Shown: positions 7,505 to 14,817, counted from the first letter of the stretch. The stretch is DNA of 21,258 nt from Halovenus sp. (GCA_003551945.1 PUNZ01000139.1:1-21258); one strand, 5' to 3'. The notes: a model not told the origin generated them from the letters alone. Made by a program: numbers and translations.

Positions 7505-8851
7505 TTACTCGACCAACTGAATCAGATGTCCGTTTCGCGTGACATGCAGGTCCCGGCCAACAGAGTAGCCGTTGTTCTCCGCCAGATTGACGTACGGAGC
7601 AAAGCCACCCATATCCTGGTGTGCAGGGATAATGTGCTGTGGCTGCAGTGCATCCAGCATCGTGTAATGGCCTTCCTGATTCAGGTGGCCGGAGACGTGG
7701 ATATCGTCGTAAATCCGCGCGCCTTGCATCCCAAGGAGCTTCTCCGACTGATAGCGCTGTCCTTCGTTCGTTGGCTCAGGAATAACTCGAGCAGAGAAGA
7801 TGACCTTGTCACCATCATCGATTTCATACGGCGTCTCGCCGCGGCCCATGCGTGTCAGCATCGCACGTGGCTCTCCCTGGTGACCGGTGACGATTGGGAG
7901 GTAATCCTCTTTCCCTTCGTTCATAATGCGTTTGAACGTTCTGTCGACCGATTTTCGGTGGCCGTACATTCCGAGGTCGTCCGGGAATTCGACGAAGTCA
8001 AGACGCTCTGCTGTTCCGGAGTATTTCTCCATCGAGCGACCGAGTAACACCGGCTGGCGGCCGATATCATCGGCAAACTCGACGAGTGATTTGACACGCG
8101 CGATGTGTGATGAAAATGTGGTTGCCACGATACCGCCATCGTAGTCTTCCATGCTGTACATCACATCTTTTAGATGGCTGCGTGCAACAGCTTCACTTGG
8201 TGTTCGGCCTTTCTTTCCGGCGTTCGTACAATCTTCGATATAACAGAGAACACCGTTTCCTTCACGACCAATCTCGCGGAACCGTTCGAGGTCGAACGGG
8301 TCACCGATGACCGGTGTGTGGTCGATGCGTTTGTCAAGTCCATAGACGATTGCCCCCTCAGGCGTGTGCAAAACCGGGTTAATCGCGTCTATAATTGAGT
8401 GTGTAATGTTGACAAACTCCAGCTCGTTTTTGTCACCGATTCGCATCGTTTCGCCCGCTTCCATTTTCACGAGGTCGTTCTGGACGCCGAATTTTTCCTC
8501 ACCCTGAATCTGCTGTTTGACCAGCTCGATGGTGAATGGGGTTGCGACAATAGGTGCATTGTATCGGTGTGCCAGTTTCGAGATGGCTCCGATGTGGTCA
8601 AGGTGACCGTGTGTTGGAACAATGGCTTTCACGTCGCCTTCTAGTTCGGACATGACGCGGTCGTCCGGAATTGCACCCATGTCGATGAGATCAAGCGAGT
8701 GCATTCGCTCGGTCTCGACATTATCATGAATCAGTACCTTTGAGAGGTTAAGCCCCATATCAAAAATAACGACATCGTCGCCTGCGCGTACTGCCGTCAT
8801 CTGTCGGCCAACCTCTTCGTATCCGCCAATCGTTGCGATTTCGATCTCCAT
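7505..8851 (-). CDS. rnj: Archaeal ribonuclease J (beta-CASP metallo-beta-lactamase)
   Basis: A 5'-to-3' exoribonuclease acting in RNA turnover and maturation. From the chosen ATG at 8851 the protein is 448 residues, the usual size of archaeal aRNase J, which lacks the bacterial C-terminal domain. The metal-binding HGHLDH is at 81-86. Later motifs include ATTFSSHIARV, TGHQGEP, VSGHLNQEGH and HIIPAHQD near the C-terminus, giving the remaining His/Asp ligands and the beta-CASP signatures. The open frame continues upstream to 8989, but that extension is Arg/Gly/Thr-rich and unlike the family, whose N-terminus is MEIEIATIGGYEEVGRQM. No TATA box lies 25-30 nt before 8851; the best promoter is about 220 nt upstream, implying a long structured leader. 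idsA follows after 3 nt. Confidence 0.95.
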   Translation of the reverse strand: MEIEIATIGGYEEVGRQMTAVRAGDDVVIFDMGLNLSKVLIHDNVETERMHSLDLIDMGAIPDDRVMSELEGDVKAIVPTHGHLDHIGAISKLAHRYNAPIVATPFTIELVKQQIQGEEKFGVQNDLVKMEAGETMRIGDKNELEFVNITHSIIDAINPVLHTPEGAIVYGLDKRIDHTPVIGDPFDLERFREIGREGNGVLCYIEDCTNAGKKGRTPSEAVARSHLKDVMYSMEDYDGGIVATTFSSHIARVKSLVEFADDIGRQPVLLGRSMEKYSGTAERLDFVEFPDDLGMYGHRKSVDRTFKRIMNEGKEDYLPIVTGHQGEPRAMLTRMGRGETPYEIDDGDKVIFSARVIPEPTNEGQRYQSEKLLGMQGARIYDDIHVSGHLNQEGHYTMLDALQPQHIIPAHQDMGGFAPYVNLAENNGYSVGRDLHVTRNGHLIQLVE

Positions 8852-9047
8852 ACGTATCACGCCGAGGCGCTCGCCCTGCGTGGATACGACCGGTGCGCGC
8901 ACATGACCGTCCTTCCGGTCAGTAGGCGCTTCCGACGTGCTTGTCGGTCGACCACCGTCATGGGTATGGCCCAACGGGCCACGCACCAATCAGCCGGTGT
9001 GTCGCCGGTCGCCCACATCGTTCCCAGGGCGACCGTTCGCTCGGATA
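8852..9047 (-). other. Hairpin-rich transcribed leader of rnj, or an independent small RNA
   Basis: This stretch between the acidic membrane protein gene and rnj (about 310 nt without a convincing protein) shows three perfect stem-loops. GGTCGCCC/GGGCGACC has 8-bp arms at 9007-9014 and 9027-9034. TGGCCC/GGGCCA has arms at 8967-8972 and 8976-8981 with a 3-nt loop. GACCG/CGGTC has arms at 8905-8909 and 8916-8920. There is also a 10-bp palindrome at 8893-8902. A strong TATA-like box at 9068-9077 would start minus-strand transcription near 9047. I see no tRNA T-loop motif, no RNase P or SRP RNA core motifs, and no box C/D pair. It is either a ~195-nt 5' leader, unusual in a group dominated by leaderless mRNAs, or a separate non-coding RNA. 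The remaining 9048-9160 holds this promoter and nothing else I recognise. Confidence 0.5.
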
Positions 9048-9067
9048 GCAAGATATCCTACCGCAAT

Positions 9068-9077
9068 GGTTAAAAGG
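9068..9077 (-). promoter_or_regulatory. TATA-like box driving the rnj leader region
   Basis: The minus strand reads CCTTTTAACC, the best archaeal promoter box in this gap. It predicts a transcript start about 26 nt downstream, near 9047, and so a long leader before rnj. Confidence 0.5.
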
Positions 9078-9160
9078 ACACTGGTTACGCCGTGAGTTGG
9101 AAACAGAGCGAACAATCGATCAATCAGTACGAACATGAAAGGCACAGCATCGCAGGCACC

Positions 9161-10141
9161 TCAGTCCGCTAGCGGGTCATCTTTCCATGAGCCTGCCTCT
9201 TCGTCATCAGAGACGTCATCACCAGCCAACTCATCAAACGACGGGATATCCTCTTGCTCAGGCGCTTCGGTCGACAGGGTTGATTCGTCGGCTCGCTGCT
9301 CTCCTGAGCTATCGCTCGTCTCCGTCGCTGTCGGTGAGGATGACTCCGTTTCTGGCGCAGGTGGCTCGGGAGCGGCGTCCTGCTCCCCAGGTGCAGGCTC
9401 TGTAGCTGCTGGTTGAGACTGGCTGCCCGCAATATCATCGCCGCTTCGTTCATCGGGGTCAGCCCCCATCACATCTGTTGGTGGCTCTGTGGCCGTAGAC
9501 GCAGTCTCTGTTTCTGCAGCCTCTGCCTGTTTAATCGGACTGGTTCCTGGCTCGGTGGGGCCACCCGCTGCCGTTCCAAAGACAATCTCCTCTGCAGACT
9601 GTTCTTGCTGTGGGGCCGTCTCTTCCGTGGGCGGTGCATCCGGATTTTCGTGGTCTTCAGCCGTCCGCTCGTTCTCATGGACCTCACCTGTCGGTTGTGA
9701 TGGCGAAGTGTCCGCTGCTGGTGCGTGGCCGTCAGCATCGACATCCTCTGGTGGTGATTCGAACACCGCTTCTTCGGGAGCTTTTTTCACTGTGACATCC
9801 CGGAGCGTAACTCCTTCTATGTCATCAGCAAACTCCGTAACGGAGACATCAACGGAGTCAACCCCATCGGTAATGCCGGTTGAGACAGCATCGGAGATGA
9901 GCTTAAACGTAATGCTAAAGGTACCAACGAGGACCAAAGCGGCACCAAGACCAACGATGAGCAGGCCACCACTTAGGGCAAGAATGTCGGCACTACCGCC
10001 AGCGAGTAGCGTTTGGAGTTCAGGGCCAGCAAGGACTCCCCCAAGCGTAACGCCGCTTCCACCAAGAAGGAGGATAAGGAAAAAATAGCCAAACAATGTT
10101 GCACCGTATTTGAGACTCGCTCCAAGGCCTGTCGTTGACAT
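9161..10141 (-). CDS. Two-span membrane protein with a long acidic disordered tail
   Basis: A 326-residue protein of unknown function. The N-terminal part has a hydrophobic segment at about 13-38 (ATLFGYFFLILLLGGSGVTLGG) and a second at about 52-80 (LSGGLLIVGLGAALVLVGTF). A small folded region follows to about 125 (ITDGVDSVDVSVTEFADDIEGVTLRDVTVKK). From about 127 to the end the chain is rich in Glu, Asp, Pro, Thr and Ala with no repeated unit, and looks disordered. It ends in SWKDDPLAD, a possible short binding motif. An ATG two codons earlier (10147) is possible, but the box ATGTATTAGT on the minus strand (10165-10174) fits 10141 better. It sits 45 nt downstream of isopentenyl phosphate kinase and upstream of rnj-idsA. 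This position may reflect a conserved neighbourhood, but no role is evident. Confidence 0.75.
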   Translation of the reverse strand: MSTTGLGASLKYGATLFGYFFLILLLGGSGVTLGGVLAGPELQTLLAGGSADILALSGGLLIVGLGAALVLVGTFSITFKLISDAVSTGITDGVDSVDVSVTEFADDIEGVTLRDVTVKKAPEEAVFESPPEDVDADGHAPAADTSPSQPTGEVHENERTAEDHENPDAPPTEETAPQQEQSAEEIVFGTAAGGPTEPGTSPIKQAEAAETETASTATEPPTDVMGADPDERSGDDIAGSQSQPAATEPAPGEQDAAPEPPAPETESSSPTATETSDSSGEQRADESTLSTEAPEQEDIPSFDELAGDDVSDDEEAGSWKDDPLAD

Positions 10142-10186
10142 ACCCATGCGAAGGGCAACAACTCACTAATACATTTCGTCGGGGCG

Positions 10187-10939
10187 TCACCGAATCATCG
10201 TTCCCGCCTCACCTGAGTCAAGAAACTCAGCAAGTGCCGCCGGGTCGAAAATGGCCGCTGGCGTCGACAACGAGAGCAGTTCCGATACTTTCGCGGCCAT
10301 CCCCCCAGTTACGTCGGTGCTTTCGCTCTCACCAAGAACGTCAGCCACAGCGTCGTATGTGGCGATTTCCTCGATAACAACACCGTCGTCGTCAAGGACC
10401 CCCGGGACCGTCGAACACAGACCGACGCGTGTCGCATCCAGCAACGTCGCCAATTCCACAACCAACTCATCACCGCTGATAATGGTACTGCCGGTGCCTT
10501 CGTGCATCAACACGTCCCCGTGAAGGACCGGAACGAATCCCTCAAGCAGCATCGAATCAACAGCAAGCCGTGCCAATGAAAGCCCGGTACCAGTTCGGTG
10601 AGCCATCGAGAGTGGTCGAACCGGTAACGCGGGCATCCCGGCGTCTTGCAAGCAGTTAACGACAGCCCGATTGAGTTCACCCATCGACCGATGAATCTCC
10701 GTAATTGCGCCAGCGTCGGTCGTCCCTTCAGTCGTTGAGACACCGTGGGCAGCGGCGGCAGCGTGCCCAAAACTCCCCCCACCGTGGACGATAACCAACT
10801 GTCCCGCAGAATGGGTCGCAACTGTCTCCGAAACCTGTTCGAGTTGCTCCGTCGCAACGGTATATGGCTGGTCCTTATCAGTAATGACGCTCCCACCGAG
10901 TTTGAGAACGGTCAACCCCTCCCTTCTGGCGTCACTCAT
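10187..10939 (-). CDS. ipk: Isopentenyl phosphate kinase
   Basis: Phosphorylates isopentenyl phosphate to isopentenyl diphosphate, the last step of the archaeal variant of the mevalonate route. The 250-residue protein belongs to the amino acid kinase fold. It opens TVLKLGGSVITDKD (10-23) with the Lys/Gly-rich ATP site, and VHGGGSFGH (51-59) carries the family's His-containing substrate loop. LHGDVLMHEGTGSTIISGDEL follows in the central part, and DVTGGMAAKVSELL lies near the C-terminus. The frame stays open to 11017, but those extra 26 residues lie inside mevalonate kinase. The ATG at 10939 overlaps the mevalonate kinase stop region by 8 nt, a typical translational coupling, so I use it. It acts with mevalonate kinase upstream and idsA downstream. 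Confidence 0.93.
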   Translation of the reverse strand: MSDARREGLTVLKLGGSVITDKDQPYTVATEQLEQVSETVATHSAGQLVIVHGGGSFGHAAAAAHGVSTTEGTTDAGAITEIHRSMGELNRAVVNCLQDAGMPALPVRPLSMAHRTGTGLSLARLAVDSMLLEGFVPVLHGDVLMHEGTGSTIISGDELVVELATLLDATRVGLCSTVPGVLDDDGVVIEEIATYDAVADVLGESESTDVTGGMAAKVSELLSLSTPAAIFDPAALAEFLDSGEAGTMIR

Positions 10940-11939
10940 TCGTGTCGTCCTCCACTCGGACACCTGTCGTATCGAGTCCGGCACGGAAAGCGTCCTCACA
11001 GCCAGGTGTATAGCCAAGCGCAGTCACGCTTTCTGGGGTCGGGTCAAGCGCAACCATACAGCCACCGCCACCTGCTCCTGTTAGTTTCGCACCGAGTGCG
11101 CCAGCATCTCTGGCCGCCCAGACCATCGCCTCCAACGAACGCGCTGAAACACCTAACGCAGAAAGCAGGCCGTGATTAATATTCATCAACCGGCCGACTT
11201 CTTCGATATTACCTGCAGCCAATAATTTTTCGCCTTCGCGAACGATATCGCCAATCGTTTCGACAGTTGCGGCGGCGAACTCGTATTCTTCTTTGAGGTC
11301 GCGGACACCGGCGACAAGTTTCCCTGTGTCGCCAGCACCACCATCGTACCCGATGACGAAGGGGAGTTCAGGTGCCTCAAGCTGCCGGCAGTCCTCACCC
11401 TCAACGCGGACAGCACCCCCCATTGTCGAACAGAATGTATCCGCACGCGAAGCCTGCCCATCTTGCACGGCATATTCAACCTGATAGGCTCTCTCAGCAA
11501 GCTCTTCGCGTGGCAACGAAATGCCGAGTTCACGCGTCGCTGCATCGATACCAGCAACAACAACCGCTGCTGAGGAGCCGATACCCGCACCAAGCGGAAT
11601 GTCGCTTTCGATGGTGATGTCGAAACCAGCATCGGTATCGACGCCGCGTTCCGATGCGGCTGCTTTCGCCTGTGCAACCGCTTCGTTGACATATCCCATC
11701 GCCGCCTCAACAAGGTTATCGGCAACAGCAACGTCAGGATGACCCGTCGAATCCCCACTATACTCGACGGTAAATCCATCGAGTGTGAGGTCGCCTGCGT
11801 TCACCCGAAGCCCGTCATCACGGCGGGTGGCGGTCACCTGTGCTCGCAGTTCGATGGCGCAGGGAACTGCCGGCTCACCGTATACGACTGCGTGCTCCCC
11901 GAAGAGATAGACTTTGCCTGGGGCGCTGGATGTAACCAT
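10932..11939 (-). CDS. mvk: Mevalonate kinase
   Basis: Phosphorylates mevalonate to mevalonate 5-phosphate, an early step of isoprenoid lipid synthesis. From the ATG at 11939 the protein is 335 residues and shows the three GHMP kinase motifs. These are the substrate-binding SSAPGKVYLFGEHAVVYGEP start (4-23), the ATP-binding SDIPLGAGIGSSAAVVVAG (112-130) and the C-terminal KLTGAGGGGCMVAL. The frame extends to 11987, but the added residues are not family-like. The box AAATATAAAA at 11964-11973 sits about 29 nt before 11939, so a leaderless start at 11939 is well supported. This is the first gene of the block mvk-ipk-membrane protein-rnj-idsA, all on the minus strand. Confidence 0.95.
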   Translation of the reverse strand: MVTSSAPGKVYLFGEHAVVYGEPAVPCAIELRAQVTATRRDDGLRVNAGDLTLDGFTVEYSGDSTGHPDVAVADNLVEAAMGYVNEAVAQAKAAASERGVDTDAGFDITIESDIPLGAGIGSSAAVVVAGIDAATRELGISLPREELAERAYQVEYAVQDGQASRADTFCSTMGGAVRVEGEDCRQLEAPELPFVIGYDGGAGDTGKLVAGVRDLKEEYEFAAATVETIGDIVREGEKLLAAGNIEEVGRLMNINHGLLSALGVSARSLEAMVWAARDAGALGAKLTGAGGGGCMVALDPTPESVTALGYTPGCEDAFRAGLDTTGVRVEDDTNE

Positions 11940-11963
11940 ACTGTCTCTCCGGCGGCAGGGGTG

Positions 11964-11973
11964 TTTTATATTT
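11964..11973 (-). promoter_or_regulatory. TATA-like box of mvk
   Basis: The minus strand reads AAATATAAAA, one of the clearest archaeal TATA boxes in the window. It is centred about 29 nt before the mvk ATG at 11939 and sets that start. Confidence 0.65.
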
Positions 11974-12004
11974 CGTCTTGGGCACAAACGCTTTGCAAGC
12001 CCAG

Positions 12005-12421
12005 TTAGCTCACTGGATGTGATTCCTCAGGAGGCTCGATATCAAGAACGGTGTACTCCTTTCGCCGACCGGACCGGTCGAATGCACGGAAGGAATCCTC
12101 ATCCCACGGTGGAATTGCAATGAACACAACTTCCCTGAGGTCGTCCCGCCTTGTCACTGCTAACTCGCCTTTCGGGTGGGAAATAAACAACCCTGGTGTT
12201 TGTCCTGCGGGAATCACAAGGTCCATACCAAAGACAGCATTGAGCGCATCGCCTTCATTTGGGAGATAAAAGTGTGTGAATACCGATGTATCGGGTGGAA
12301 GGTCAACATCCGGCAGCTCGGCGGCTTTCGTCACCGCAAGCGGAACCGTCACCGATTGTGGGTCTTTCTCATCGCCGAATCGGAGCAAGGTTTCGATGAG
12401 CCCACGAGTTAAATAAATCAC
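12005..12421 (-). CDS. Conserved haloarchaeal protein, function unknown
   Basis: A 138-residue soluble alpha/beta protein. A helix near the N-terminus (LTRGLIETLLRFGDEKD) is followed by strands carrying VTVPLAVTKAAELPD, TSVFTHFYLPNEGDALNAVFGMDLVIPAG, GLFISHPKGELAVTRRDDL and REVVFIAIPPWDEDSFRAF. The THFY and SHP histidines and the strand order faintly recall JAB/MPN-fold proteins. However, no His-x-His plus Asp metal motif is present, so I do not assign that family. There is no signal peptide or membrane segment. The start at 12421 is backed by a box (GGTACTTAAGTAG on the minus strand, 12443-12454) centred about 28 nt upstream. It lies 65 nt before mvk on the same strand but mvk has its own promoter. 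Confidence 0.75.
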   Translation of the reverse strand: MIYLTRGLIETLLRFGDEKDPQSVTVPLAVTKAAELPDVDLPPDTSVFTHFYLPNEGDALNAVFGMDLVIPAGQTPGLFISHPKGELAVTRRDDLREVVFIAIPPWDEDSFRAFDRSGRRKEYTVLDIEPPEESHPVS

Positions 12422-12442
12422 GTCTATCTGTAAGAATCGTTT

Positions 12443-12454
12443 CTACTTAAGTAC
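12443..12454 (-). promoter_or_regulatory. TATA-like box of the 12005-12421 gene
   Basis: Contains ACTTAAGTA, a near-symmetric A/T-rich box centred about 28 nt before the ATG at 12421. Confidence 0.45.
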
Positions 12455-12490
12455 CAATCCTCATAATCGAGCGTGTCTCAGACCCGCCAC

Positions 12491-13174
12491 TCAAAATGGG
12501 AGAAAGCCACGCACTGTTTTCGCCATCAGCGCTGGCGTTCCTGCACGGGACCGCTGTACGGCCTCGCGGATTGCGGGCCCTGCGTCTGTATAGATGCCCT
12601 CGCCGTGGCCAACACGAATCTGGTCAGCGTCAAAACGAGTCAGGATACGAGGTGGCATGAGTCGTTTCATCGGATGGACGCCAAGGTTCTCTCTGCTGGT
12701 CAAGAAATACTCCGCTGCACCGAGCGATTCAGGAACCACGAGTATTCGGTGTGATTCGTGATAGAGCAGTGCTTCCTGCCAAAAGGAGGTGTCGACGACA
12801 GTGTGAACAACATACCCAGAGTCTGCAAGCGCATACCGGAACCGTTCGGTCGGTACATCCAGTTCCTCGGCAACACCGTCCATGAATTCAGGTATCCACA
12901 CAGACACGTCGTGGCGGTTAGCAATTACGGCACTATCTCGTTTGTGTCGGTCAAGCAAGACAACCACGCCAGCAACCTCCCCAAATTCGGCAAGGAGATC
13001 ATCAAGCCCCTCCACATCGACTGGGTCGATAACCCAGACACCGCCATCATCCCCAACAACTGCATGGCTGGCCCGTTCCATCGTCTCGTTAGGATACGCA
13101 ATCCAACTGACGCCGTTGTCATCTCTGCCAATCTCCCGCCACTCCGTCGGCTCGCCTGACCCTTTGAGTCCCAT
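12491..13174 (-). CDS. Metallo-beta-lactamase-like protein with degenerate metal site
   Basis: A 227-residue protein that follows the MBL-fold order. An opening strand SWIAYPNETMERASHAVV leads to GVWVIDPVDVEGLDDLL (46-61), the usual Asp strand. VAGVVVLLDRHKRDSAVI (67-84) comes next, where an active enzyme would have HxHxDH. HRILVVPESLG (142-152) replaces the usual Gly-Asp metal loop, and RVGHGEGI (187-194) keeps the late Gly-His motif. Only scattered ligands remain (His77, Asp80, Glu149, His190), so a classic two-metal site is unlikely. It may be a binding or sensor protein, or an enzyme with altered chemistry. The ATG at 13174 has the box CCTTTAGTAG (13196-13205, minus strand) about 27 nt upstream. 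It is divergent from the VOC gene at 13299. Confidence 0.72.
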   Translation of the reverse strand: MGLKGSGEPTEWREIGRDDNGVSWIAYPNETMERASHAVVGDDGGVWVIDPVDVEGLDDLLAEFGEVAGVVVLLDRHKRDSAVIANRHDVSVWIPEFMDGVAEELDVPTERFRYALADSGYVVHTVVDTSFWQEALLYHESHRILVVPESLGAAEYFLTSRENLGVHPMKRLMPPRILTRFDADQIRVGHGEGIYTDAGPAIREAVQRSRAGTPALMAKTVRGFLPF

Positions 13175-13195
13175 ACAGAGACATATGCATCCAAC

Positions 13196-13205
13196 CTACT
13201 AAAGG
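13196..13205 (-). promoter_or_regulatory. TATA-like box of the MBL-like gene
   Basis: The minus strand reads CCTTTAGTAG, centred about 27 nt before the ATG at 13174, consistent with leaderless transcription. Confidence 0.5.
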
Positions 13206-13227
13206 AACAACCTATCTTGTTTGGGGA

Positions 13228-13249
13228 TGGTGACACCTAGGCATCACCA
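13228..13249. promoter_or_regulatory. Inverted repeat between divergent genes
   Basis: TGGTGA (13228-13233) and TCACCA (13244-13249) are perfect arms around a CCTAGG core (13236-13241). The element sits in the 124-nt gap between the divergent MBL-like and VOC genes and could be a shared operator. It may also be chance. Confidence 0.35.
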
Positions 13250-13298
13250 CCCAACTAACTGGAAAACAGTCTTTTGTCCGCCCACCGAATGTCCGAAT

Positions 13299-13988
13299 AT
13301 GCTCACTGAACTCCAGTGGCTTGCGCTGGAAGTGAAATACCTTGACCGGACACAGGCCTTTTATGAGGCGTTTCTCGACCTGGATGTCCGGAGCGAGTCA
13401 GCCCACGAAACAGCGCTCGCTGCGGGCGAGACTGACCTGATTCTTCGCGAGCCAAGCAGCGTCCCCCGTGGCGGCTTGCACACCCATTATGCCTTCTCGA
13501 TACCCGCTGACGAGTACGATAGATGGTATACACGCCTTGACGAGCGATTTGACCTCGTCGAACACACCTTCGGTGACTCCCGGTCACTGTATTTTTACGA
13601 CCCGGAAACCAACTGCGTCGAACTCGGCCAGTCGGCCGTGGATGGCCCCGGTATCGACGGTATCTTCGAGGTCGTCCTCGAAGTTGAAGACCTCGACAGG
13701 GCGCAGCAGTTTTACGAACAGCTGGGGTTTGACCTCACTGACACGGGCGACCAACGGAACCGAGTGCGCATGACAACCGGCTCGTTCGATATCGAACTCT
13801 GGGAGCCGCAACTGGGCCTCGCGGATGCCCGCGGAGGCGTGCACGTTGATATTGGTGTTCAGGCGGAAACGCCAGCAGAGACAGCAAAAGCAGTGGAATC
13901 GTTGGCACTGCGCGTTGAAACACCTAACGCAGAAACACGACGAATCCGTGATCCTGATGGCCACTACGTGACACTTGTTCCACGCTAA
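13299..13988 (+). CDS. Two-module VOC superfamily protein (glyoxalase/extradiol dioxygenase fold)
   Basis: A 229-residue cytoplasmic protein with two beta-alpha-beta-beta-beta modules. The first (about 1-110) starts LQWLALEVKYLDRTQAFYEA and ends DPETNCVELGQ. The second (about 120-229) starts IFEVVLEVEDLDRAQQFYEQ and ends RDPDGHYVTLVPR. This is the layout of catechol 2,3-dioxygenase-type enzymes. The metal ligands look incomplete. The first-strand His is Trp or Leu in module 1 and Glu in module 2, and the terminal Glu is present in module 1 (CVELGQ) but Thr in module 2. The middle His is present in both (GLHTHYAF; GVHVDIGV). So catalysis is uncertain. The frame is open from 13221, but the ATG at 13299 matches the family N-terminus. 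Divergent from the MBL-like gene. Confidence 0.8.
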   Translation: MLTELQWLALEVKYLDRTQAFYEAFLDLDVRSESAHETALAAGETDLILREPSSVPRGGLHTHYAFSIPADEYDRWYTRLDERFDLVEHTFGDSRSLYFYDPETNCVELGQSAVDGPGIDGIFEVVLEVEDLDRAQQFYEQLGFDLTDTGDQRNRVRMTTGSFDIELWEPQLGLADARGGVHVDIGVQAETPAETAKAVESLALRVETPNAETRRIRDPDGHYVTLVPR

Positions 13989-14002
13989 AAGAAGTGGTTA
14001 CG

Positions 14003-14311
14003 CTATCCCAACCGGGTGGTATCGATGTGGACGTCCGGTGGGGTTACGATAAGAAAGCCCCGAAAGTGCATCAGTTCGCCACCGCTTTCTTTGACATCAC
14101 GTGCGAAACCAGCAGCCAACTCGTTCAGATCTCCCTCAACGGAGAGGATAAGAACCGAGCCTGATTCGACAAGTTCAACCCACTCTGCGGGTGGCGTTGT
14201 CCCATCAAGTATCGCCAGCACGACGTTGTTTGGGCCCTCCCCCTCATGCACCTCATCCAATTGGTCTTCGACTGACCGAAGGTCGAGTCCGTCGAATCCA
14301 TCATCGCTCAT
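14003..14311 (-). CDS. Conserved haloarchaeal protein (DUF5779-like)
   Basis: A 102-residue acidic soluble protein, MSDDGFDGLDLRSVEDQLDE at the start. The central part is NNVVLAILDGTTPPAEWVEL, VLILSVEGDLNELAAGFARD and ELMHFRGFLIVTPPDVHID. It matches my memory of the haloarchaeal family DUF5779; no function is known to me. The open frame runs up to 14470, but the first 53 codons are basic, unlike the family, and overlap the divergent gene at 14402. The ATG at 14311 is therefore chosen. It is convergent with the VOC gene (14 nt apart) and divergent from the DUF5811-like gene. Confidence 0.78.
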   Translation of the reverse strand: MSDDGFDGLDLRSVEDQLDEVHEGEGPNNVVLAILDGTTPPAEWVELVESGSVLILSVEGDLNELAAGFARDVKESGGELMHFRGFLIVTPPDVHIDTTRLG

Positions 14312-14401
14312 ACTAAATGCTCGATGGGGGTCGGCAAAAATCCCTCGGAGAATTGTGGCTTCCGGCGGGTTTTTTACTGGTGAGGACCTATTGATGGAGC
14401 A

Positions 14402-14749
14402 ATGTATGGAAATCTCCCGTCGCAGAGTGAGTCGACCAGCGTCGAACTGACGTCGGAAGAGCGTAAACACCTGCGAGCTGAACTCACGTCCGTGGCTAAC
14501 CGAACTCGCGAATTACTTCCCGGTGAGTTCGTGGTCGGCTCAGAAATCATCGAGGGGTCGAATGGACCGCGCGCGACAGTCGCCGTCCAGCCGCCGGTTG
14601 GCGCGATGGTAAGTGCAGACTATACGCCCGACGGGAACGTCGATATTGCAGATGACGAACGAGAGGATATCGCAGTCGGTCTGGCAGCAAGCGCTGCACT
14701 GCAGGTCAAATCAATGGTCGGCGACGACCATACACCGACCGCACGCTAA
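14402..14749 (+). CDS. Conserved haloarchaeal protein (DUF5811-like)
   Basis: A 115-residue soluble protein. A helical N-terminal half contains ELTSEERKHLRAELTSVANR. A strand-rich middle (LLPGEFVVGSEIIEGSNGPR, then ATVAVQPPVGAMVSADYTPD) leads to a closing helix (EDIAVGLAASAALQVKSMV). The pattern matches a family I recall as DUF5811, conserved in haloarchaea and without an assigned role. The ATG at 14402 lies about 29 nt after the A/T-rich box TTTTTAC near 14371-14376. It shares a 90-nt divergent promoter region with the DUF5779-like gene. The ABC transporter operon starts 68 nt after its stop, so read-through is possible. Confidence 0.78.
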   Translation: MYGNLPSQSESTSVELTSEERKHLRAELTSVANRTRELLPGEFVVGSEIIEGSNGPRATVAVQPPVGAMVSADYTPDGNVDIADDEREDIAVGLAASAALQVKSMVGDDHTPTAR

Positions 14750-14782
14750 CTGGCGCGTGTCGATTTCTCAGAGAATTGCGGT

Positions 14783-14793
14783 AAGCTATACAT
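14783..14793 (+). promoter_or_regulatory. Possible TATA-like box of the ABC operon
   Basis: AAGCTATACAT is centred about 30 nt before the ATG at 14818. It is a weaker match than the other boxes listed here. Confidence 0.35.
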
Positions 14794-14817
14794 TCTCGTC
14801 TCTGTAAAGATACGCAC

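Noticed and set aside
8852..8989. N-terminal extension of RNase J to 8989
   Set aside because: The extra 46 residues do not resemble the family, which starts MEIEIATIGG, and they fall in the hairpin-rich region.
8857..9051. 64-residue open frame with a TTG start covering the rnj leader
   Set aside because: Arg-, Ala- and Thr-rich with no family-like pattern, and unlike the acidic proteins around it. The start coincides with the predicted transcript start only by chance, and the hairpins cross it.
9489..10088. 199-residue Ser-rich plus-strand frame, with the 93-residue one at 9135-9416
   Set aside because: They are mirror frames of the acidic membrane protein gene; their Ser/Ala richness comes from antisense Asp/Glu codons.
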